From Hymenobacter crusticola (GTDB lineage: Bacteria > Bacteroidota > Bacteroidia > Cytophagales > Hymenobacteraceae): a DNA stretch of 64,000 bases. Below, in pieces: positions 53,321 through 61,611 of the stretch; positions within the stretch are counted from its first letter, which is position 1; each line of letters begins with the position of its first letter. The stretch is from positions 124,001 through 188,000 of the forward strand of contig NZ_MTSE01000003.1 of NCBI RefSeq assembly GCF_002154225.1, read 5' to 3'. The notes beneath the pieces are model-generated. The model was given only the letters and a program-made list of their open reading frames with translations. It searched no databases and had not been told where the DNA came from. Both the position numbers and the translations under genes were made by a program.

Positions 53321-53905
53321 TTATTCCAGATTGGCGTGGCGCTTCCAGAGTTCTTCGGCCGGGGTGCCATCGAGGCCCCATAGCGTTTGGAAAAGGGCAT
53401 CGAGGAGCAGCAGCACACCTTGCTCGAACAAGCTGCCGGCGTATTGCTTGGAGATTTCGCCGCCGTGGTCTTGCTTCTGGGCGGCGGGCAGCACAACCAC
53501 TTGCGTGGCTAGGTCTGCCAGCGGCGACGCGGTGGTAGTGGAGATGGCCACGACTTGGGCGCCCGCTGCCACCGCCTTTTCAGCTGCCTTCACGATGGTG
53601 CTGGTCGTGCCGGAGCCGGAGCCGGCTAGCAGCAAGTCGCCAGCCTTGATGGCGGGCGTGGTGGTTTCGCCGACGACAAACACCGTCAGACCTAGGTGCA
53701 TCAGGCGCATAGCGGCGGCCTTCAGGGCTAGCCCCGTGCGGCCCGCGCCGACAACAAAAACGCGCTCGGCGTGTTGAAGAAGTGGGATTACGGCCACCGC
53801 CGCCGCCAAGTCGAGCTTCTGAGCTAGTTGTTGATTTTCCTGAAGGATGACCTGCAAATTGTCTTGTAAGACAAGGCTCAGCTTATCAGACGTGGTGGTG
53901 CTCAT
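53321..53905 (-). CDS. hxlB: 6-phospho-3-hexuloisomerase
   Basis: A 194-residue SIS-domain protein starting at the ATG at 53905. Motifs: VFVVGAGRTGLALKAAAMRL and LTVFVVGETTTPAIKAGDLLLAGSGSGTT, with VVVLPAAQKQD and ending AEELWKRHANLE. The family isomerises hexulose-6-phosphate to fructose-6-phosphate, the second step of formaldehyde fixation. It heads the operon with hxlA, divergent from an AraC-type regulator 252 bp away, which is a common arrangement for such genes. Confidence 0.92.
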   Translation of the reverse strand: MSTTTSDKLSLVLQDNLQVILQENQQLAQKLDLAAAVAVIPLLQHAERVFVVGAGRTGLALKAAAMRLMHLGLTVFVVGETTTPAIKAGDLLLAGSGSGTTSTIVKAAEKAVAAGAQVVAISTTTASPLADLATQVVVLPAAQKQDHGGEISKQYAGSLFEQGVLLLLDALFQTLWGLDGTPAEELWKRHANLE

Positions 53906-54157
53906 CAAGGTGGTGGGTTGCGTGGCCAGGCAAAAAGGCCTGGTAGATGGACGGCATGCCGGCGCGCTGCGAAGTACTCCGACGATTGCGCTGCAAAGCT
54001 AGGGCAGCCAAAAAGGAGGCCTTTGCAGAATGATATCAATCGGTGGCACTATCCTATCAAACATGCCTAGCCGGGTGGGGCTAGCCTGTTTTTGCTCGTA
54101 ATCCATCCTGTACTTACCACCCCAATCCTCGCGGATTGCTTGTTGCCTATTTCCGTA

Positions 54158-55081
54158 ATGACCGTAACTGATTTGCTTCCTCGCATCCCACTCACCAAAG
54201 CGCAGGACCTTGCCACCCTGATTGATCATCGCCGGGTGCAAACCCTCGAAAAGTATGAGCTCAGCATCCTCGAAACGCACCTGCAAAGTGCCCAGGTTGA
54301 GCAGTCGTACAGCGACTTGGTGCTCACCAACATGCTGCGCGGCAAGAAGGTAATGCACCTCTTCAACCAGGAGGAGTTCAACTACCTGCCTGGCAACACG
54401 ATGGTGGTGCCGCCCAACCTAAAAATGGTGATAGACTTCCCGGAGGCCTCCGACGAAAACCCGACCCAGTGCGTGGCCCTCGCCATCGACCGGCTGCAAA
54501 TCATCGACACAGTGAACTACCTGAACGAGCACTATCCTAAGACCGAGGCCGAGAAGTGGACTTTCGGCTTCAATCAGCACTACTTCTATAATGATGAAGA
54601 GGTAACGGCGCTTATTTACAAGCTGGTGCGCATCGGGTTTGGCGACTCGCAGAACAAAGACATCCTAGCCGATTTCACGGTAAAGGAGCTGTTGCTGCGC
54701 ATCATGCAGGTGCAGAGCCTGCATGAGAAAGAGCATAATGTAGCGGTGCTGGCTACCTCAAATCGGTTTGCGCACATCCTGCACTACATCAAGGAAAACA
54801 TAGCCGAGAAGATCAGCGTCGACGACCTGAGTGCTAAGGTGTACATGAGCAAGCCTAATTTCTACCGCGCCTTTAAGCAAGAGTTTGGCCTGTCGCCCAT
54901 CGACTACATTATCAAAGAGCGCATGCGTCTGGCGAAGAAATGCCTGAAAAACTCGGCGCTCAGCATCACCGAAATTTGCTTTAAGGCAGGCTTCAATAAC
55001 CTGAACTACTTCACCCGCATGTTCCGCCAGATGGAGGGCATGACGCCGACCGACTACCGGGTGTTGTGCATTGTCAATTAG
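54158..55081 (+). CDS. AraC family transcriptional regulator, probable hxl regulator
   Basis: A 307-residue AraC protein starting at the ATG at 54158. The N-terminal about 200 residues resemble the AraC_N sensor (IPLTKAQDLATLIDHRRV, VLTNMLRGKKVMHLF). The C-terminal DNA-binding domain has the first HTH at ISVDDLSAKVYMSKPNFYRA and the second at FKAGFNNLNYFTRMFRQM, ending MTPTDYR. It is transcribed away from hxlB-hxlA; the shared spacer (53906-54157) likely holds its operator. Whether it senses formaldehyde or a sugar phosphate is unknown. Confidence 0.88.
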   Translation: MTVTDLLPRIPLTKAQDLATLIDHRRVQTLEKYELSILETHLQSAQVEQSYSDLVLTNMLRGKKVMHLFNQEEFNYLPGNTMVVPPNLKMVIDFPEASDENPTQCVALAIDRLQIIDTVNYLNEHYPKTEAEKWTFGFNQHYFYNDEEVTALIYKLVRIGFGDSQNKDILADFTVKELLLRIMQVQSLHEKEHNVAVLATSNRFAHILHYIKENIAEKISVDDLSAKVYMSKPNFYRAFKQEFGLSPIDYIIKERMRLAKKCLKNSALSITEICFKAGFNNLNYFTRMFRQMEGMTPTDYRVLCIVN

Positions 55082-55161
55082 CAAAAGCTAGGTACCGAAA
55101 CTAGGTGGTTTGCAGGGCATAACACGTTGTAAAAGTGTGTTGTTGCCGTTAGGGCGAGGCT

Positions 55162-55530
55162 TTACACGACAGCGGTATGGATGTGGTGCAAGAACTCCTT
55201 CCACGTTTGAGCGAGTAGCGTAACTTCCTCGTGCTCTGCTTGAATGAAAGGAAACAACACAAAGTGCTGGGTGGCCTTCTCGATAGCAAACGCATCCAAA
55301 GAGCCATCTGAGCCGATGAGGAAATAGCCGGGGTATTGTTCCTCGGCGTTGTAGCCGGCATTGTAGGGAAGTAGCTCATCTACGCCGCAGAGGTAGGCAA
55401 GCTTGTCTATTTTGATGAAGTTCCGGTTCTCGTGGGCTAGGTAGGTCGTATATTCTTGGGGTACCTCGAAACCTAGCTTTGCTACGAGCAGCTGCATCTC
55501 TTGTGGCGTAATCGTTGGCTGATGAGACAT
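55162..55530 (-). CDS. SMI1/KNR4 (SUKH-like) domain protein
   Basis: A 122-residue single-domain protein. The SUKH pattern is GFEVPQEYTTYLAHENRNF, then YPGYFLIGSDGSLDAFAIEK (the glycine-rich strand with IGSDGSxxxxA) and a final helix QTWKEFLHHIHTAVV. SUKH proteins often give immunity to contact-dependent or polymorphic toxins. No toxin gene is adjacent here, so it is an orphan. Confidence 0.8.
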   Translation of the reverse strand: MSHQPTITPQEMQLLVAKLGFEVPQEYTTYLAHENRNFIKIDKLAYLCGVDELLPYNAGYNAEEQYPGYFLIGSDGSLDAFAIEKATQHFVLFPFIQAEHEEVTLLAQTWKEFLHHIHTAVV

Positions 55531-55630
55531 GGTTTCTGGTTAATAGCTGTTGAATAAGGTAGTAACGCAGGTTTGTCAGGCTCAACTGAGATATGGGCAA
55601 TATATCTTCACCGAGAAGCCTGAATTTTAG

Positions 55631-56218
55631 CTATTTGCCGGCTCCGCGAAGCGCGCTCGGCTCCTGATCCGAGGACAACAATGGCCGCTGCCACAGCCGC
55701 ACAGCGCCTCGCCTGTAGGCGGCAGCACGTTCTTCCAGCAGCGTAAAGCCACAACGTTGTAGCAGGGCCTGGGAAGCTAGGTTCTCGACAGCCGACAGCG
55801 CCCGCACTTCGGTGCGTCCGAACAACTGGGCCGCCTGCGTAAGCAATTGATTGAGCGCTTCTTGCCCATATCCTTGTCGGCGAAATGGCGCTGCCAACGC
55901 ATAGCCGACGGCGCAATACGGAATGCGCCCAGCAATTACCTCGTGGCTTAAGTTGTAGAGGTGCACGACGCCCACCGGCTGCAAATCGGTGCGTCGGCGC
56001 ACGAGCCAGTCGCAGGCCCCGCGCTTGCAAGAGTGACGCAGGTCGGTAAGCAACTCCTCGGCGTATACTGCCAACCTAGCTTGGTGCTTGAAGCGCTGAT
56101 CGACAAAAGGCGAGGGGTCGCCAGCAAACAGCGGCAAATAAGCCTGCACATTCGACCCGTCTACAAGCTCGTAACGGAGGCGCAACGAGGGCGGTAAGTC
56201 TTGGTAGGGAAAGTGCAT
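55631..56218 (-). CDS. GNAT family N-acetyltransferase (RimJ/RimL type)
   Basis: A 195-residue acetyltransferase starting at the ATG at 56218. PVGVVHLYNLSHEVIAGRIP and YALAAPFRRQGYGQEALNQLL (acetyl-CoA loop Q/RxxGxG/A) followed by SAVENLASQALLQRCGF are the standard landmarks. The C-terminus (SSDQEPSALRGAGK) is a short variable tail. The substrate is unknown. A small amine or ribosomal N-terminus is typical of this family. Confidence 0.88.
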   Translation of the reverse strand: MHFPYQDLPPSLRLRYELVDGSNVQAYLPLFAGDPSPFVDQRFKHQARLAVYAEELLTDLRHSCKRGACDWLVRRRTDLQPVGVVHLYNLSHEVIAGRIPYCAVGYALAAPFRRQGYGQEALNQLLTQAAQLFGRTEVRALSAVENLASQALLQRCGFTLLEERAAAYRRGAVRLWQRPLLSSDQEPSALRGAGK

Positions 56219-56238
56219 GGGTCGCAATTCAGTGGCCT

Positions 56239-57345
56239 CTATTTGCCTAGGGTCACGCTTTTATACGTTTTAGCACTTTCTCGGGCAGCTTCCAGGATTT
56301 CCACTACAATCATGTTGTTTTCCAGCGAGGAAAGGTCGTAGGGTTTGAGCGTTATTTCATTGCGCACCACGCCCACCAGAAACGTGAATGGGTCATCGTA
56401 CGGGGCTTGGCGGTCTTCGAGGTGGCGCTTCTCTTCCTTGTACTGGTCGTAGCCTTCGGCGTGGCGCACGCGCAGGTCGTTCTTATTGTCGGCATAGATG
56501 ACGCCCGTTTTGCCGTAAACCTCCATGTCTTTGCGGCCAATAGGCCAGTTCCAGGAGCCTTGAATCGTGGCTTTGGCGTTGTCGTAGGTGAGTAGGATGG
56601 TCGATTCGTCGTCAACTTTCGGGTTGTTCTCGGGCTGAAGCTGCTGCGTGACGGCCGTCACAGTGGTGGGGCGTTTGCCGTCTTGCAGCCACGTCATCAG
56701 GTTCACGCCGTAGCAGCCGAAGTCGATGAGGGCACCGCCGCCGTTTTGTACGGGGTCGGTCAGCCAATCCAAGAACTCCTTGTTGACGCCTATGTTCTTC
56801 GGGCCGCGGTGCCCATCGTGCACAACCACCTGGCTCAGCGGGCCCACCGTGCCTTTTTTTAGCAAATCGTAGGCCTCGTGATTGGTGGGGTACCACGTCG
56901 TTTCATAGTTGGTGAGCAGCTGAATGTGGTGCTTTTTGGCCAGGGCCTCCATCTTGCGAGCGTGGTCCAGACTCACGGCTAGGGGCTTCTCTACCATGAC
57001 GTGGACGCCCTTCGGGGCGCACGCCTGCACGACGGCCAGGTGCTCGTAGATGCTCCCAAAGGCCGTAACAACCTCGGGCTTGGTGGCTGCTAGCATTTCG
57101 TCCGTGGTCTTGTACACGATGTTCATGGAGTAGCCGTATTGCTTTGAATAGCGTTGGGCTAGGTCCCGGTTGGGCTCCACAATCCCGACGATCTGAAGAT
57201 CATCGTGGCCTTTGCGACCTAGAATGCCATGCACGTGCGCGTGCGTAAGGCCCACGATACCCACGCGCAAGGGGGCTTTTTGGGCGAAAGTGGCTCCGGA
57301 TGCTGCCATCAGCAGGCAAAAGGTGAGTAGGTACTTGAACATCAT
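56239..57345 (-). CDS. Exported Gfo/Idh/MocA family oxidoreductase
   Basis: A 368-residue protein starting at the ATG at 57345 with a signal peptide ending SGATFA. The Rossmann motif LRVGIVGLTHAHVHG has an unusual TH-rich GxGxxA version. MVEKPLAVSLDHARKMEAL is the EKP signature with the catalytic Lys, and GGALIDFGCYGVNLMTW is the substrate-binding block with an Asp/Cys/Tyr/Asn set. Family members oxidise sugars with NAD(P). An exported version is common in this phylum and often works in 3-keto-sugar pathways; the divergent DUF1080 gene fits that. Confidence 0.9.
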   Translation of the reverse strand: MMFKYLLTFCLLMAASGATFAQKAPLRVGIVGLTHAHVHGILGRKGHDDLQIVGIVEPNRDLAQRYSKQYGYSMNIVYKTTDEMLAATKPEVVTAFGSIYEHLAVVQACAPKGVHVMVEKPLAVSLDHARKMEALAKKHHIQLLTNYETTWYPTNHEAYDLLKKGTVGPLSQVVVHDGHRGPKNIGVNKEFLDWLTDPVQNGGGALIDFGCYGVNLMTWLQDGKRPTTVTAVTQQLQPENNPKVDDESTILLTYDNAKATIQGSWNWPIGRKDMEVYGKTGVIYADNKNDLRVRHAEGYDQYKEEKRHLEDRQAPYDDPFTFLVGVVRNEITLKPYDLSSLENNMIVVEILEAARESAKTYKSVTLGK

Positions 57346-57959
57346 GCTACCGAGGGGAAGTAGGTTGGTGAAACTAGCAGTACGCATTTTTGCCCGCCAA
57401 GGCCTAGGTAAGAAAGCGATGAACCTTTCGGGATGCTAAATTACCTCGCCAGCGCAACCTGCGTGTAGCTGCTCCGCGGGCGGCAACTCTGTCAAAGCCA
57501 GTACGGTTGAGGTAAAGGATCTTTGACGGCCTTCCGGCTTATCTTGACGCTTGCATGACGATTCCCCCGGCCTTCGAGCTGCCCGGTGAGGCAGCGTTGC
57601 CGCTCGAACTGTTGACCACCCTGCCTCGGATTGGGCAGTCGGGCATTATGGTTTTGCGCCTGCTCTACGATGCCTGCGGCGAGAACATCATCAACCTAGC
57701 TTGGGGCACCTCAACTCCGCCGCCCAGGCGCAAAAGACCGCCACACTTCAGCTGGTGCCCGCCAGTCGAGGCATTTAGTACGGTCAAAGTAAATAAGATA
57801 CCCTCTGTGGTAGCGATGCTTCGCGGGGTTTAGCCTGGCGCATTGTAAGGCTTAAAAGTGCTATCTCTCGCTATGCCCTGCGGGCTTTGGTGGGCTGCGC
57901 TAACGGAGATGTTCATCATGGCTGCCTTGAAATGCGCGGTATATCCGCTTCCTTGCCGT
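57346..57959. other. Divergent spacer, possibly with a decayed gene
   Basis: About 614 bases between the divergent oxidoreductase and DUF1080 genes. Apart from the broken frame at 57555-57778 described separately, no gene, hairpin or clear promoter consensus is seen. Confidence 0.4.
57555..57778 (+). pseudogene. Possible small gene with an internal frameshift
   Basis: The first 50 codons (MTIPPAFELPGEAALPLELL... INLAWG) have strong GC bias at third positions. The same frame then turns into low-complexity PPPRRKR, while the +2 frame continues sensibly as HLNSAAQAQKTATLQLVPAS and stops at 57776-57778. A one-base change near 57712 would join them into about 74 residues. No family is recognised. 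This could be chance. Confidence 0.25.
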
Positions 57960-58676
57960 ATGAAAACTCCCGTATTCCTTCTGCTAGCGAACAGCTTGCT
58001 CCTGACCATGAGCTGTGCTACTGCCCCCAAAACGCCGCGGGCGGAGAAAGGCTACCAGGCTATTTTTGACGGCAAGACCCTGCGCGGCTGGGAATACGAT
58101 ACCACGTATTGGCACGTGCGCGACGGCGTGCTGGTGGGGGAAGTTACGCCGGCTACCATCTTAAAGCGCAACACCTTCATTATCTGGCGCGGCGGGCAGC
58201 CCCGCGACTTCGAATTGTTGGTTGATTACCGAATTTCGGCCCTTGGCAACAGTGGCATCAACTACCGCAGCGAAGAGGTGCCCGATCTGCCCTACGCCCT
58301 GCAAGGCTACCAGGCCGACCTCGACGGCCGCAACCGCTACGCCGGGCAGAACTATGAGGAACGGGGCCGCAAGTTCCTGGCTTTGCGTGGGCAGCGCGTG
58401 CGTCTCGTGGAAGGCCAGCCCCCACAAGTGCTCGACAGCCTAGGGGGCGGCCGCGCGGCCCTGCAGCAGCACATCAAAGCCGGCGACTGGAACCGGGTGC
58501 ACTTGGTGGTGAAAGGCAACCATCTACAGCACTACATCAACGACGTGCTCATGTCCGACGTGACCGACGATGATGCCGCCAACCGCAAGCTGAGCGGCTG
58601 GATCGGCGTGCAGGTACACGTGGGGCCGCCCATGAAAATTGAGTACAAGAACTTCAAAATCAAGACCCTGGAGTGA
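57960..58676 (+). CDS. DUF1080 (3-keto-disaccharide hydrolase) lipoprotein
   Basis: A 238-residue protein starting at the ATG at 57960 with a lipobox-like signal (LLLTMSCATAPKT). The DUF1080 (PF06439) jellyroll follows: GYQAIFDGKTLRGWEYDTTYWHVRDG (start shown as FDGKTLRGWE), NSGINYRSEEVPDLP, GYQADLD, WNRVHLVVKGNHLQHYIND and WIGVQVHVGPPMKIEYKNF. The family includes lyases/hydrolases of 3-keto-glycosides. It is divergent from the Gfo/Idh/MocA gene, which could make such keto-sugars. Confidence 0.88.
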   Translation: MKTPVFLLLANSLLLTMSCATAPKTPRAEKGYQAIFDGKTLRGWEYDTTYWHVRDGVLVGEVTPATILKRNTFIIWRGGQPRDFELLVDYRISALGNSGINYRSEEVPDLPYALQGYQADLDGRNRYAGQNYEERGRKFLALRGQRVRLVEGQPPQVLDSLGGGRAALQQHIKAGDWNRVHLVVKGNHLQHYINDVLMSDVTDDDAANRKLSGWIGVQVHVGPPMKIEYKNFKIKTLE

Positions 58677-59053
58677 CCTAGGTTTTAGCGCGCAAGCTGC
58701 TGCCCGCTGGGGTGCAGTTGCAGAAGCCATGATAGCAGGAGCCACAATAGCAATAGGGCGGTCAGGAAGTATAAGGTTGTCTTGCGAAGTGAAGAAGGAC
58801 ACCCGAAATGGGTGCCTTTTTGTTGTTGAATGAACTGCGGCTGAAGTGGTAAGAAGGCGTACCTACTTGTAGGATGGACACGTGCTAGCGGCCAGTGGAA
58901 AACCCTGCCTGCAGTACTGCCATCAGAAGCAACCGTGGCCGCCTAACCTTCTACCTTGCATCCCGTTTGGGAAGGGTGATTTAACGCAACGGGTCAGTAC
59001 TCAACGTAACCATTGACCGGCTGCATTCTACATTATTTCAACCCTAGGTTCTA
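58677..59053. other. Spacer with a terminator
   Basis: About 377 bases between two plus-strand genes. It contains the terminator at 58797-58821 and, beyond it, leader sequence of the SDR gene. A short frame over the start of this stretch is an extension of another frame of the DUF1080 gene and is not a gene. Confidence 0.45.
58797..58821 (+). terminator. Terminator after the DUF1080 gene
   Basis: AGGACACCC and GGGTGCCT pair with a one-base bulge around GAAAT and are followed by TTTT. It is 120 bp beyond the DUF1080 stop. Confidence 0.6.
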
Positions 59054-59830
59054 ATGAAAAAGCTAGCAGGCAAAGTAGCCCTCGTGACCGGTTCAGATTC
59101 GGGTATTGGCCAAGCCACGGCCATTGAGTTTGCCCGGGAAGGGGCCGACGTGGTGATTGTGTACCACACCGACCAAGACGGCGCCGAGCACACCCGCCAG
59201 GCCGTGGAAGAGGCTGGCCAGCAGGCCTTGGTAGTGCAAACCGACGTGAGCGACGCCCAGCAGGCCGAGCAACTATTTACCCAAAGCCTCGACCGATTTG
59301 GCACCCTCGATATCCTCGTGAATAATGCCGGCGTGAGCGGGGCCCACAAACCGGTGGTGGAAATGGAACCCGCTGAGTTTGAGAAAACGATTCGCACCGA
59401 TTTGTTCGGGCCGTTTTACCTAGCCCGCTTGTTTGCCAAGCACCGCTTGGCGCAGGGTGGCAAGGGCAAGATCATCAACGTGACGTCTATCCACGAAGAG
59501 GTGGTGTCGCCGAACACGGCCGACTACTGCGCGGCCAAAGGCGGCCTGCGCAACCTGACCCGCACGCTGGCGCTGGAACTGGCCGAACAAGGCATCAATG
59601 TGAACAACATCGCCCCCGGCATGATCCTGACGCCGATGAACCAAAAGGCCCTCGACGACCCCAAGTTTCGCGACGAGCAAGCGCAGAAGATTCCGATGAA
59701 GCGGGCCGGCAAGCCTGAGGAAATTGCCAAGCTAGCCTTGTTCCTGGCCTCCCCCGATTCGGACTACGTGTCTGGCTCTACCTACGTCATGGACGGCGCC
59801 TTTATGCGGCTGCTGGGGCAAGGAGCCTAG
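59054..59830 (+). CDS. Short-chain dehydrogenase (glucose 1-dehydrogenase-like)
   Basis: A 258-residue classical SDR. GKVALVTGSDSGIGQATAIE is the nucleotide-binding motif, NNAGVSGAHKPV follows, the catalytic Ser is in NVTSIHEEVVSP and the Tyr-x-x-x-Lys in DYCAAKGGLRNL. The C-terminus ends DYVSGSTYVMDGAFMRLLG, characteristic of the glucose 1-dehydrogenase / 3-ketoacyl-ACP reductase branch. It reduces or oxidises a small substrate with NAD(P). The gene is single and convergent with an HbpS-like gene. Confidence 0.92.
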   Translation: MKKLAGKVALVTGSDSGIGQATAIEFAREGADVVIVYHTDQDGAEHTRQAVEEAGQQALVVQTDVSDAQQAEQLFTQSLDRFGTLDILVNNAGVSGAHKPVVEMEPAEFEKTIRTDLFGPFYLARLFAKHRLAQGGKGKIINVTSIHEEVVSPNTADYCAAKGGLRNLTRTLALELAEQGINVNNIAPGMILTPMNQKALDDPKFRDEQAQKIPMKRAGKPEEIAKLALFLASPDSDYVSGSTYVMDGAFMRLLGQGA

Positions 59831-59861
59831 CAGCGGGGTGCCCCAGAGCGAAGCACTGGTA

Positions 59862-59907
59862 CTTTAAACAAGAACGCCGGACCTAGGTCTGGTATTCTTG
59901 TTTAAAG
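59862..59907. terminator. Bidirectional hairpin terminator
   Basis: CTTTAAACAAGAA pairs with TTCTTGTTTAAAG; a CCGGAC/GGTCTGG inner stem continues it (59862-59907). It lies between the SDR gene and the convergent HbpS-like gene. Confidence 0.75.
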
Positions 59908-59925
59908 TAGGGGCAGTTTGGGAAG

Positions 59926-60327
59926 CTATGACAACGCATCCACGCCGGCTTGCGCGACGGTGTGGTCGTTCTCCACGGTATCACCCGATACCCCAATGGC
60001 ACCGATGATCTTGCCGCTACCATCCTTGATGGGCAAGCCGCCGGGGAAGGTGATGAGGCCGCCGTTGGAGTGCTCAATGTTATAGAGGGAGCCGCCGGGC
60101 TGCGAGGCCTGACCTAGGTTGCCGGTGGGCATGTCGAAGAAGCGGGCGGTGCGGGCCTTGCGCATGGCAATATCCACTGAGCCAAGCCAAGCGTCGTCCA
60201 TGCGGGCGAAGGCCGTGAGGTTGGCGCCAGCATCTACCACGGCTATGTTCATTTTGACACCTAGCTCAGTTGATTTCTGCTTGGCGGCGTTGATGGCTTG
60301 TTCAGCTTGTGCTAACGTGATACTCAT
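59926..60327 (-). CDS. GlcG/HbpS family heme-binding-like protein
   Basis: A 133-residue single-domain protein starting at the ATG at 60327 ([20 protein letters not shown]). The GlcG/HbpS fold is recognised from [22 protein letters not shown], then [35 protein letters not shown] and [20 protein letters not shown]. Members bind heme or cobalamin-like ligands or act as small enzymes. It has no signal peptide. Length is typical. Confidence 0.88.
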   Translation of the reverse strand: MSITLAQAEQAINAAKQKSTELGVKMNIAVVDAGANLTAFARMDDAWLGSVDIAMRKARTARFFDMPTGNLGQASQPGGSLYNIEHSNGGLITFPGGLPIKDGSGKIIGAIGVSGDTVENDHTVAQAGVDALS

Positions 60328-60659
60328 GAGAATAGGAGGGTTGTGGTTGGTAAGCAATGCGTGTAAATGTATCCTAAAAAACAAAACGCCTGCGTGCGTT
60401 TACCCAAGTACGGCACCGAAGCAGCGCGCTGCTCGCCAGTCTGTCGCCCTAGGTGCCCGCCTGGTTACCATAAATGCCGTCAACACAGTTCATTAGAGCA
60501 AGACCAGCTGCTTAGGCAGAGCAGGCCACCGCAACGGTACCGGTCCGACGCCGAAGACTTCGAATCGATTGGTGAACTACGAGGAAAGATGTGGCAATCC
60601 TGACAGCGTTTGCGGTGTCTAGGCTAGGTGATGCAAACGACCGTGCTGCTAGCCAAACG
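60328..60659. other. Non-coding spacer
   Basis: About 332 bases between the HbpS-like gene start and the sigma factor gene end, both on the minus strand. It should hold the HbpS promoter. No hairpin, repeat or gene could be supported. Confidence 0.4.
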
Positions 60660-61253
60660 TTAGATGAAAGCTGCCACGGAAAGCAGCAGCATAAACTCCA
60701 GCAGCACGCCATGCGCCAAAAAGTAGTGACGCAGAAACTTCAGCGCCTGGGTCATCTGATTTTCCACGGTTTTGATGGAGATATTTAGCTCCTGGGCAAT
60801 CTTGGCGTTTGATAGGCCTTGCTGCCGGCTCATGGCAAAGATCTGGCGCCGCTTCACCGGCAGTTGGGCGAGGGCAGTGTTGTACAAATCTTGGAGCTGT
60901 TCGTATTCCAAGCCACTGCTTTGCGGCTCGGGGTCCACCACCAAGTCGTCGGGGCACTCTTCATACACCCAATAGTGGCGCCGCCGCACTTGGTTCAGAA
61001 TGGCGTGATAAGCCGATTTGTAGAGGTAGCCTTTCGCCGCCGTGGCATCGCGGCCTACTTCGTGGCGCTTTTCCCAGAACTTCAAAAAGCAGTCTTGCAC
61101 AATCTCCTGTGCTTCGGCGCGCGCGCGAAGGTGGTTGTAGGCTAGGTGGTACAGGCCCGAGGCGTGTTGCTTGAACAGCATTTGAAACCACTGCCGCTCG
61201 TCGTCCGGCGTAGCGGTACCTACATCTTCGGGAAAGTTCTTCGTAAGCTTCAC
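60660..61253 (-). CDS. ECF RNA polymerase sigma-70 factor (Bacteroidota FecI type)
   Basis: A 197-residue ECF sigma factor from a GTG at 61253; no in-frame ATG lies further upstream. Region 2 is HLAYNHLRARAEAQEIVQDC with FLKFWEKRHEVGRD. Region 4 has QLPVKRRQIFAMSRQQGLSNAKIAQELNISIKTVENQM (shown here by RRQIFAMSRQQGLSNAKIA). A C-terminal hydrophobic tail (LAHGVLLEFMLLLSVAAFI) is unusual for a cytosolic sigma. It is divergent from the FecR/SusC pair and is presumably controlled by that FecR anti-sigma. Confidence 0.92.
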   Translation of the reverse strand: MKLTKNFPEDVGTATPDDERQWFQMLFKQHASGLYHLAYNHLRARAEAQEIVQDCFLKFWEKRHEVGRDATAAKGYLYKSAYHAILNQVRRRHYWVYEECPDDLVVDPEPQSSGLEYEQLQDLYNTALAQLPVKRRQIFAMSRQQGLSNAKIAQELNISIKTVENQMTQALKFLRHYFLAHGVLLEFMLLLSVAAFI

Positions 61254-61611
61254 TGGGAGCGAATAAGTAGAGGGAAACCCAGAGCACGCTGTCGGCTAAG
61301 CCGGCGGTGTTGCCAGCTACTTCGGCAACGCTTCACTAAAGTAGTTTTAAAAGATTACCTGCACTCTCCTGCACTCTCATGAGTTTTGGTCGGGCCCGTG
61401 TAGGTGCTAGCTAGGTGTTCTTTAAGGTAGTAGGGAGTACCTAGCTCAAGGTAGCAGATTGCAATTTCGCAGCTCCCAAGAACCGGCTTACAAATCCGGC
61501 CTAGCGGCTAATAACAGCCGTGTTTTGCTATAAATAAAATTTTTCCAAAAGCTGAGTAGGGGTTGGCACTGGCTCGGGTGTCGTTTGTAGTAGAGGGAAT
61601 ACCCTAGCCTT
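61254..61611. promoter_or_regulatory. Divergent promoter region of sigma and FecR/SusC
   Basis: About 358 bases shared by the divergent sigma (minus) and FecR (plus) genes. It has a tandem direct repeat TGCACTCTCC TGCACTCTCA (61362-61380) and an AT-rich TATAAATAAAATTTTTCC stretch at about 61530-61547. Promoters of both genes must be here. No operator was assigned. Confidence 0.4.

Noticed and set aside
57858..57959. Longer start for the DUF1080 gene
   Set aside because: It would place the lipoprotein signal inside the protein; the ATG at 57960 is directly before the signal.
58639..58833. A 64-codon plus-strand frame behind the DUF1080 gene
   Set aside because: It begins inside that gene in another phase and runs into its terminator; no recognisable fold.
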